The notes under the pieces were generated by a model. That model did not search any database. It saw only the letters and a list, made by a program, of their open reading frames with translations, and was not told the origin of the DNA. Made by a program: the position numbers and the translations under genes. A stretch of 64,000 nt of DNA from Trichosphaerium sp. ATCC 40318 (taxonomy: Eukaryota; Discosea; Flabellinia; Trichosidae): NCBI GenBank assembly GCA_038496445.1, contig JALMLS010000100.1:186001-250000 (forward strand), given 5' to 3'. This document shows positions 56,301 to 64,000 of the stretch, in pieces; the stretch's first letter is position 1; every line of letters starts with the position of its first letter.

Positions 56301-58781
56301 GAAATACGTAGAACATTCTATTTCTTACCGCTGTATCGCAGGAGACTTTACCAGCCAATATGACACAGTACAGACGCGTTTATAACTTCGAGTTCTTGCC
56401 GATAGGTTCGTTTTCTTCGCGTGAGTTTTTCATGAGACTGATCTTTTTTAAACAGGGTTTGTACCTCGATTAATCGTCAGAATTGTACACTTGAAGGGCG
56501 TGAAATGGTCTGATACATGGCGACGTGGAATAAAACTTGAAATGGGTGATGAGAAGGTACTGATAAACCGTTTCTCTTGCGCGATATTTCTATTGATTTT
56601 TCTTACATGTTACTTTAGCTGATTGTAGATTATGACAACGTTGAGTGTAAACTTCAAGTTATATGCCAAACAACGACAGAAAATTTGCTTACAACAAAGT
56701 CTCTGTTTACTAATGTTATTGCATGTATTGATGCACTTGTTGCAATGTTATATAGAAACCGTCTTGAAAACGATGCTATTAAGGTACAAAGATTAATGTC
56801 CCTTTTGCACTTTACCTCTTCGTTATTCTAACTCTTACTCTCTTAAAGATAAACCTCCCTTGTATTCATTGTATAGAGACAAGAGACGGTTTTGTCTCTA
56901 TGAGGCCTACAATGTTTCCATACCAAGACGTTGTTAATGCATTCATTTCGGTAGGAGTTTTGAAGGAAAAAGAAAAAAAAAAGAAAGAAACTTGTTATAT
57001 TGACTCTGTTTTAAATAGGGAGAACACTCTATGAAATGTATTAACTACAGTGTACCTCTTGAGAGACTTGCTCCAGATATTTGTGTATCATACCTACCAG
57101 TAAGCCTAGTTATGAGTTTTTCAAGAGAAATAACTTTTTTTTTCACCAGATCTGCAAAGATGTTGTCGTGGGTAAGCAGCTAGGTGCTGGTGGTTTTGCA
57201 GTTGTTTATGAGGGAACAAGTGATGGTAAAGTTGTTGCTATAAAGGTAAGCCAATTAAGCGATGAGAAAGACAACAAGAGACCATGTTGTTGCACTCTTT
57301 TTAAAACGATACTCGTCTCTAACTTTTTTCCCTTAGCGTCTGAAAGAATGGGATAAACCAGGTGAAAATCTAGATAACTTGAGAGCATTTAGAGAGTTCC
57401 AACATGAAGTTTATTTGCTATCGTACGTGATCATTATCAGTTTGAACAAAGCTACATTCTTTACATTTTTTGTGTTCGTAAAACTTAAGAACTCTTAAGG
57501 AAGCTTGATAGCGATTATCTTGTTAGATTTTATGGTATAACACTTAGCCCTGTTCAAATAGTATTAGAATTGATAGAAAAGGGTAGCTTAGATATAATAC
57601 TAGTAGATAAGGTGAGTTATTTTTGTTTTCTGCTTCCACGCCTTTTAACAGAATTCTTTTTGCAGACTTTAAATGATGCTGTCTTTAACTGGATGGTCCG
57701 TCTCCGGATAGCAAGGGATGTTGCCAAGGGAATGGCTTACCTACATGCACAACAACCAGCTATACTTCATAGGGACTTAAGAAGCCCTAACGTTTTTGTA
57801 CGATTTTCGATGATGTAAGCTAAACTAACATAAAGTTGTAGATAACATCACTTGATACTTCTCAAGAAGTTATAGCAAAGGTTGGAGATTTTGGCATGGT
57901 ACGCCACGGATGTTAAGTAAGACTTCGTTCTTACTCTTTAAAGGCACAATATGCAGCCCCTTATCTATCAGAGCTACTGCCGACATGGCAATGGTGCGCA
58001 CAATTGAGTTTTTTAATGTCAACTAACGTAATGTCTTGATAGGTTAGCACCTGAAGTGATTAATCCAAAATCAAAAGTTTATTCAGCGTCTAGTGATGTT
58101 TACAGGTTAGATTTTGTATTGATTGTTATCATCTCATTGTTCTTTAGTCTTGCTATGGTTTGCTGGGAGCTAGCTGCAAGGAAGACTCCTTTTGCTGAGT
58201 ATCTTCAGTTTGTAATTAAAACAGAAGAAACATGGACAGAGGAACAATTTAATGATGAAGTTGTGTTAGAACAAAGTATTTCTTCTCGGTTAAAAGGTGA
58301 AGGTAAAACAGAAGAAGAGATAAAAGATTATATAAGAATAAAGTTATCTGATGCAAATAATACTGTAAAAGCTCTATTAGTGGAAGAGCTTGGTACGTAA
58401 CAATTCACAACGTTAAAACGAGAAAAAAACAAGAAAAAAGCTAAAGATACTTTTTTTTTAGCGCAGCACGGATTTTCTGTTGTTGGTTCAAGAGTTTATC
58501 GTGAGGAGTTCAAAAAGCATGAGATTATTGACGCTATTATTACTAAGGATTTGAGACCTACTTTTCCTAAAAGCACACCAGAGAATTTTAGAAAACTTAT
58601 TTATACTTCATGGGTAAGCACTAAATAATTTTTTTCTAAAGTTTGAGTTTCTAAGTTGTTTTTTTAGGTTGCTTCTCCAGTTCGTAGACCAAAGTGTTCG
58701 GATTTGGTTATAGATCTTGAAAACCAGATAGCATCCTTAAAAAATAGCGTAAAAACAAGTGCTGCGCGGAATGCAAAGTAG
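53388..58781 (+). CDS. Roco-family GTPase-kinase (ROC-COR-kinase)
   Basis: A long spliced gene from ATG 53388 (MDRPPSNPSTPRSFTFRKKT). Charged coiled coil occupies 53600-54500, then the ROC GTPase: VKMIFVGEGGV joined over an intron to GKTSLVRYL (P-loop), FDFFDFAGQELYYTTHQF (DxxG switch II) and VIGTHADEP (THAD, guanine specificity). COR follows (about 55600-57050; FEVVFQLK, YNFEFLPIGFVPRLIVRI). The kinase has GKQLGAGGFAVVYEGTSDG, VAIK, ILHRDLRSPN, VGDFGMAQY and WLAPEVINPKSKVYSASSDV. An insertion of about 110 residues separates WELAARKTPFAEY from the C-lobe end. There are no leucine-rich repeats, unlike LRRK and most Dictyostelium Roco proteins. All kinase catalytic residues are present; HRDLR replaces HRDLK. 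Confidence 0.88.
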
Positions 58782-59039
58782 TGTAAAATAAAAACATTGT
58801 ATTTTTGAACAAAGTGATCACGTGACTTCTCGCCCACTTTACAATAGGTTTTAAAAAGGATGACATCTTTGTTATACTCCAAGGGTAAAGAAATTAACTC
58901 TATGGGACTTGCGGTCATAGTATGGGACGTCTGTCATTTTGTTTTACTTTTCACGTGCCGAGGTTTTGCCAGCCAAAAACTCGTTTTATTGTCTAGTGCA
59001 CACTACCCACTGGTTAAACGTAGTGTTTTAGTTATCCAT

Positions 59040-60086
59040 ATGGATCAGTATCACGAAGAAACATCAGGTATAAGATAAAAACCACTCGGTTATTTTTTCC
59101 GTTATTTTTTTTTGGAGTCTCGCAGTTTTTATGCTTTATACGCCTATAGAACCATCCCATACGCTTTCTTACTACAATAGAACAAACTGAGATCCTAAAG
59201 TTCCAGAAACAAAGTCCAAAGAGTCCCTCGCCTATTGTACAGCATAAAAAAGATAAACTCCTGTCACACGAGGTACAATTTGACCTACAAAACAGTGGAA
59301 CGCTTCAATGTAGTTCTGGATCCACCAATGATCGTCAACTATCCGATGTAGACGAAGAAAGCGGCTCGTATATTGAAGAGTACGAGATTGAATCTATACT
59401 AGGTGAACGTAAAAAACATGTGCGTTGTCACGTTTAATTCCAAAAAAAGATACAAACATGGCTTAGGGGAAAACTGAATTTCTTTTAAAATGGAAGGGCT
59501 ATGACGAGCCAACTTGGGAACCTACAGGTGCCAAAAAAGAAAATATAGTTACGCCTTAATGTTAACTGTAAAAGACTGCATTGATGGAGGTGAACAGGCT
59601 GATGCCGTTACAGAATATAGGAATAGGTACCCATACAATCTCTATTGTTTTTCAGTATTGATTTAGGCAGAGTACCTCTGTGAGGAAAAGGGGATTAAAG
59701 GTTTGTCTGTCAGTATTTTGTAGCAGTAAATTTATACTTTGTAGCGAAAGAGGGAAGTAGAAAGAGTTAAAAGCAAACAAAGTATGCGAGAATTCATCAA
59801 AACATAACTGATTTTTTGCTACAAGTTGAAGCTTTGCGTTCAGAGCAAGCAGTACTTAACGAAATAAGCCATATAACTAGAGATGAGAATGGGAAATGGC
59901 TAATAGGATTACTTCAGTACGTAACAATAAAGACATGAAAACTAGAGTTTGTTAACCAAAACAAACAAAAGACAAAATAATGGAATTATTTATGAACCAG
60001 CAAGTTGCTATATTCAGAGGCATGGTACAATAAAATTACAAAAGTATATAAGACGTCACTTAGAGGTGCTTTTACGAACCTATTAA
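59040..60086 (+). CDS. Chromodomain (HP1-like) protein
   Basis: From ATG 59040 (MDQYHEETS) several exons join. A linker of about 70 residues ([20 protein letters not shown]) ends in acidic [12 protein letters not shown]. The chromodomain [13 protein letters not shown] joins [20 protein letters not shown], with the aromatic cage residues Y, W and the W of TWEP visible. Later exons encode a short coiled coil and an end with [20 protein letters not shown] and RRHLEVL that vaguely resembles a chromoshadow domain. HP1-type chromodomains bind methylated histone H3 tails. The frame is open upstream to ATG 58860, but the shorter start fits family layout. The middle exons are less certain. Confidence 0.72.
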
Positions 60087-60331
60087 ATAAGACTAAGTCC
60101 TCTTTGTTTCAAGCATGAAGAATTTGCGTACATTACAATTAAAGAAAAACATGAAAGTCAGAGCAAAACACGGAGGAAGAAAAAAAAAAGAAGACGAACA
60201 ATTTAACAAACAAAGTTCTTTTGCGTGGACAACCCTCCTCAGTGAGCCATGGACAAAATTACAGTACTCTTGTCTGGTTTAAGCAATGAAAGAAGTTACA
60301 ATAACTTATTAAAGGTCACATTTATTACAAG

Positions 60332-61480
60332 TTATTGTTTATACTGTCTAGCTCTCTTTCTACGATTCTTCTCATAGTACTCCTTGTAGGGTTCAATGTA
60401 TTCCTTGTGGCATTTATGCCATATTTTTTCTTCCTCCTCGGAAGCAGCAAGCATAAAGCCAGAATCCACCACCACGCCAAGATGGAATATATTTCCTTGG
60501 CGGAAAAAGAACGGTGTAGCGTACTGACCTTCAATACGCTCCGCAAGAAACTGTTCCAATAGAACAAGATGTTTATATAGAACATCTAAAGAGACGTTCT
60601 TTTTAAATAAGGCAACCCTGCCTATCTTTAACATGGCGTAAAAGTCTGAGACCAGAAAGCCACCAATGTCTTCTAGCGTCAGTATACCAGCTAACTGACG
60701 CGCAGCGTTAAGGAAACAACCCTCGTTATACGCTCTTTTGTATAACGCCATATTTTTTAGAGCGTCTACAAGAAATTAGAAATTACAACAGAGTCAAAGC
60801 GAGGAAAAAAAGCCAAAAAAAAAATCGAGTTTTCACAATTGCAGAGAAAACCGCTAATTTAAAGCAAAAAAAAAAGCCACTAAACAAACATGCCTGTGTG
60901 GTGTTCAACAGGAACAAAGCATTTCAGCTGAAACGCTTTAGTTCTAAGGTAGTTTGGTAATTTCCACGTGAACCAGCACTCGTCGCCATTTGGTACTGTT
61001 CGCAGAAACTTCACTACCATTTCTTCAAAACATTACGCGGAAGTTGAGGTAGCGATACAACTCCGCTGTTTGTTCCTAAATTCTAAACTTAGCCAAAGGA
61101 AAAAAAAACAAGTGAAAAAAACCAAAAAAAAAGCTTTACTTACCAACGTTCCAGACTAACACAGGCCGCGTTTGCGTATCGTTGACGATATTACGACGCA
61201 AGTTTGCGTTGTGGTAATTCTTTTCCTCTTGTGGAACCTTTCTGAGACGTAGATGCTCAGTGGCACTCTGCGCATGCTCGGCAAGCCTTTTGAGGTGTTC
61301 GAGTAGTTGCTTTTGTAACACCTGCAAGGTCATATCTCGGAACTTCTTGCATGTGACTCGAATTCGCCGTCTACTGTGTAGACACCGCAGTAAGGTCTCT
61401 ATTACTGAGTCTGGCAGCGTGTCAAGGGAGTAGTACCCAATATATGAACGGCTGTTTTGTCTCTTTAGTGACCTTTGCAT
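60332..61480 (-). CDS. F-box protein, unrecognised C-terminal domain
   Basis: Exon 1 from ATG 61480 (MQRSLKRQNSRSYIGYYSLD) contains the F-box TLPDSVIETLLRCLHSRRRI with RVTCKKFRDMTLQVLQ and ends PVLVWNV at GTAAGT. An intron of about 370 bases joins in phase the long second exon (ALKNMALYKRAYNEGCFLNA), which holds EDIGGFLVSDFYAMLKIGRV, FLAERIEGQYATPFFFRQGN and a basic Lys/Arg/Tyr end. About 255 residues. The C-terminal half looks like a folded substrate-binding region of unknown type. Likely an SCF ubiquitin-ligase adaptor by family analogy. Confidence 0.65.
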
Positions 61481-62749
61481 TTTGTAGAATATGTTGGCTG
61501 GAAATAATGTGTGCGTTGTTGAGTGCTGTGCAATTGCAAAATATCTCACAGCTGTTTGTCAGTCATGGTCATTCTCGCTTGTATTAATTTATGCAAATAG
61601 ATCACGTTTTTCGACCGAAAAAGTACTGAAAGGGTATTAAAACTTCGGGAGCGACGTCATACAACTTGTTTATATTATTCACACAATTGTAGAGTGGTTT
61701 TAAGCTTTTTAAAAGGCTTCGATCACGTTTTTTCAGCCGAAGCAAAAGCAAAAAAGGTTTAAAGCACCGCTGACGCTGTATGAAGGTCTGTTACAAATAT
61801 AAGATGAGGTTTTAAACAAAAATAAAGAAAGAAAAGCTGAAACGGTGCGATCACGTTTTTTTGAATCGCACACCTTCCTAAACGACTATTTCAAGCGGAA
61901 AAGTCCGAAAAATGGTACTCTTATTGATTTTAAAGTGTTTTAAAGTGGATTTAACGTACATACAGGACGAGAACGCTCTAAACAGAGTTTCCCGCTCATA
62001 GCCACAGCTGAGATGCTTCCTCGTTAGAATTTTCAGATAACAAAACGAGTGCACAAGTGCACATTGCTCGTAAAGGAGCTGTGTGTTGTGCAATTGCGTA
62101 TGTAAGGGGCTAAAGAGTGTTTAGGCGCATTTGGTATATTCGTACGCTTCGCACCGGTCGAGTAAAAATTAAAGTTTGATCAAAGCTGTTTCTAAAGGTG
62201 CGCTGTGGCGTTAGAAGCAGTTTGGCGCAGTTTCTCCAAAACCACTTTTTTTTTCAGGATATTTTGTAGCGGTATTTAAATCGAAGTCTAAACTTTTATT
62301 AGTGGAAATTAATCAGCCTTCCATACTTAATAACTATGGTTGTAGTGTCCGCTACTTCACGTTGAGTGGAGAGGGCGTCTATACATGTTGACTGCTGCTA
62401 CCATTGTTACGGTATTAGTCTAAAGTATTAACCTGGTACAAACTAATTCCAGGGCAGCGCCATCCTACTTTCGAACAGTAGATGGAGTTCAACAGACGCT
62501 AACAGGCAAGGATCTCCGTAACACAGAGACACATTAGCACCTTGCCTAAGACATTGGTAAAACAATGAATTTTTTTTGGTATTTGTCAGAGCCATATCAC
62601 TGCCTGGCTCTTACCTTGACGCTTGTTCAAGGCACTGTCAGATCCTCTGTGTGCTTCAAATGTAACCTGAGAAACAATAAACTACTCTAATACATCTTAC
62701 TGTCGGCCATTGCTTTCTTTTTTGTACCCTGCAATGAAACCATTCAGTG
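61481..62749. other. Non-coding stretch with three repeated inverted-repeat elements
   Basis: No supported gene on either strand. The left part (61597-61875) carries three copies of GATCACGTTTTT, each beside or inside a perfect 6-7 bp inverted repeat; see the repeat entry. The right part (62330-62749) has short frames such as PGSYLDACS near 62600 that may be remnants of a decayed gene continuing into 62750-63270. Confidence 0.5.
61597..61875. repeat. Three GATCACGTTTTT elements with different palindromic arms
   Basis: Copy 1 at 61600: core followed by TTTTTCG-AC-CGAAAAA (61607-61622). Copy 2 at 61721: core enclosed by GCTTCG (61716-61721) and CGAAGC (61738-61743). Copy 3 at 61849: core enclosed by GTGCGAT (61845-61851) and ATCGCAC (61865-61871). 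Spacing is 121 and 128 bases. Arms differ in sequence but pair perfectly in each copy, which is what conserved structure would produce. A related AAAAAACGTGATC lies at about 38566 on the opposite orientation. Confidence 0.55.
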
Positions 62750-63267
62750 TAAGCCAAGACAATAGCTTCCTTGCAAACCTTAATGATACAACGCGTCTGG
62801 AAGCTACACTTGACCAAGAAAAGTACAAGAAACAGTTTTTATTTACAACAATAGACAAGGGTATTTAACTCGTGCATCGTGCAACGAAGACGAGTGTATT
62901 CAAAAGAATAAGAGCACCATCGCTGTTTACATTCCAAAAGGTTGAGCAGACACGAGATGAAGGAGGAAAGAAATTAGTTGTTGCACTCCAACCTTAAAAG
63001 AAAAAAAGGATTACTTTAACCGTTCATTTGAGTACTTTTCTTTTACCTTTTCCTATCTGCTTTACAGCCACCAGTGGTGTTCCATCATCCCAAGTAGATA
63101 CAAGGACACTTCCTTCACTCAATTTACAGTTCGACCTAAACACAAATCAACAACCAGTAGGTCAATACAACATAGGAAAAAAAACAAATCTGGTAGTTTT
63201 TTCTTCAGTAGCACACCTGTATGAATCTTTACCGCCATCAAAGCTATTAACACCAATCATCCTTTAG
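62750..63267 (+). pseudogene. Probable decayed or partly resolved coding region
   Basis: Plus-strand frames with protein-like content: KPFSVSQDNSFLANLNDTTR with FTTIDKGI runs into an in-frame TAA at about 62868, then the same frame continues HRATKTSVFKRIRAPSLFTF and KKLVVALQP to a second TAA. A further piece at 63068-63267 (SGVPSSQVDTRTLPSLNLQF) follows a good intron acceptor. No intron I can find bridges the first stop. Either the gene is broken or the exon structure is unusual. Family not recognised. Confidence 0.35.
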
Positions 63268-63407
63268 CGCGGAGATATTAGTACTAAAATATTTTGTTTT
63301 GTCCGTACGTAGGATGACCTGGAAGGATTTTTTTGCCTAAAGTACAACGCTTGCCATTAATTTGAGAACCCTATTTTTTTCGTTAATGAACGGTTTATAA
63401 GTTTAAA

Positions 63408-64000
63408 TTACAACGCTTCGTACAGGTAGAAGTGCGTGATATGCCTCAGAGGTGAATCTACCTGAAAGACCAAGTCCTGACTTATTCTAGAACTAACGTT
63501 AAGCCATAAATGAAAAAAGTTCAAAAAGCAAGTCTGCTGAGTGCTACAACAACGTACTGTTGCAAATGCTGCGACCACTACTCCGCCACCATTGTCTATA
63601 TAATCTGCTAGTTGATCACCAACCTCTTCTGTGTTATAGTAGCTATAATTAGACCATGTCAAGATTGCATTGTACTGGCTATAGTCGACAACACGCTGAG
63701 AATTAACTGCAATATCACTTGTGAGTGGTCACCAAAAAAAGGTAGCAGTGGGTTTAAAGACAATTGACGATCTTTTAGGACCCTTTTAAGCACTCACCTG
63801 GGACTACGTGTACGATCACTAGTATTTAATAAGCGAACATGTTTTTGCTTTGTAGAAAAATAAGTGATATGTTTACCTTGTTCCTCCTGGTTGAGGCAAG
63901 CCTTTACATCCTCTGAAAAACAAAAAAGTTACATAAAAGTTTGGCTATGAAATAATTCTTTTCTGAATTTGTTCTCACCTATGTAATCCTACGGTAAAAA
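63408..64000 (-). CDS. 3' part of a protein with a ThuA/GATase1-like segment, runs off window
   Basis: Exons on the minus strand splice as GCKGLPQPGG, SDRTRSP, SDIAVNSQRVVDYSQYNAIL with TWSNYSYYNTEEVGDQLADY and IDNGGGVVVAAFAT, then a last exon VDSPLRHITHFYLYEAL ending TAA at 63408-63410. The motif pattern YDAVLTWS...GDxLADYVDxGGGVVVAxF is typical of a Rossmann-like glutamine-amidotransferase/ThuA-like fold in secreted or surface proteins. The final exon is short and diverges from the expected continuation, so the protein may be truncated. The 5' end is beyond the window. Confidence 0.5.

Noticed and set aside
1-64000. CRISPR array, rRNA operon or bacterial-style operon
   Set aside because: No regularly spaced direct repeats, no rRNA signatures, and spliceosomal introns throughout show a eukaryotic nuclear sequence.

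Overview
The window is nuclear DNA from a unicellular eukaryote. It is AT-rich and gene-dense, with genes on both strands. Most genes are cut by many short introns, typically 40-110 bases, with donors such as GTACGT, GTAAGT and GTGAGT and acceptors in TTTTAG or TACAG. The gene set (augmin HAUS6, ADA3, BDP1, LUC7, MCU, SDHAF2, reticulon, Roco kinase, calpain, CW-type MORC) is eukaryotic, but I cannot name the lineage. I found no convincing tRNA, rRNA, CRISPR array or intact transposon. Gene models were spliced by eye from reading-frame continuity and splice motifs, so outer 5' ends are less certain than 3' ends.

Layout. 1-100: tail of a plus-strand gene. 246-3523 (-): MORC ATPase with CW finger. 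3782-4876 (+): F-box/ADF-like fusion. 4962-7074 (-): TKL-type kinase. 7243-8369 (+): TFIIIB subunit BDP1. 8556-8906 (-): broken LRR gene copy. 8976-10484 (-): secreted beta-propeller-like protein. 11029-11431 (-): small secreted cysteine-rich protein. 12138-13805 (-): LUC7. 13996-17713 (+): BAH domain fused to a prokaryotic-type DNA methyltransferase. 18197-19623 (-): ADA3. 19774-20107 (+): small basic protein. 20525-21328 (+): intronless TauD-like dioxygenase. 21676-25864 (+): calpain. 26193-27824 (+) and 28093-29229 (-): tail-to-tail pair of repeat genes of the kind common in giant viruses. 29229-29676 (-): small helical protein. 29763-33636 (-): aconitase. 33932-34994 (+): Maf-like pyrophosphatase. 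35103-37391 (-): ePHD-SET protein. 37587-38133 (+): SDHAF2. 38273-39069 (-): basic protein. 39731-43527 (-): HAUS6. 43648-44896 (+): reticulon. 45113-47418 (-): unrecognised protein. 48524-49229 (-): membrane protein. 48961-51385 (+): W-rich repeat protein with a nuclease-like C-terminus. 51491-53115 (+): MCU. 53388-58781 (+): Roco kinase. 59040-60086 (+): chromodomain protein. 60332-61480 (-): F-box protein. 61481-63270: mostly non-coding, with three similar inverted-repeat elements and a probable decayed gene. 63408-64000 (-): 3' part of a gene running off the window.

Themes. Chromatin and transcription are over-represented: MORC, BAH-methyltransferase, ePHD-SET, chromodomain, ADA3 and BDP1. 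Energy metabolism and mitochondria appear as aconitase, SDHAF2 and MCU. The most unusual item is the BAH-DNA methyltransferase, a bacterial or phage-type catalytic domain inside an intron-rich eukaryotic gene. Next are the nuclease-tipped repeat protein with an in-frame stop, the giant-virus-like repeat genes and their broken relative, and a secreted protein built of two matching six-cysteine modules.
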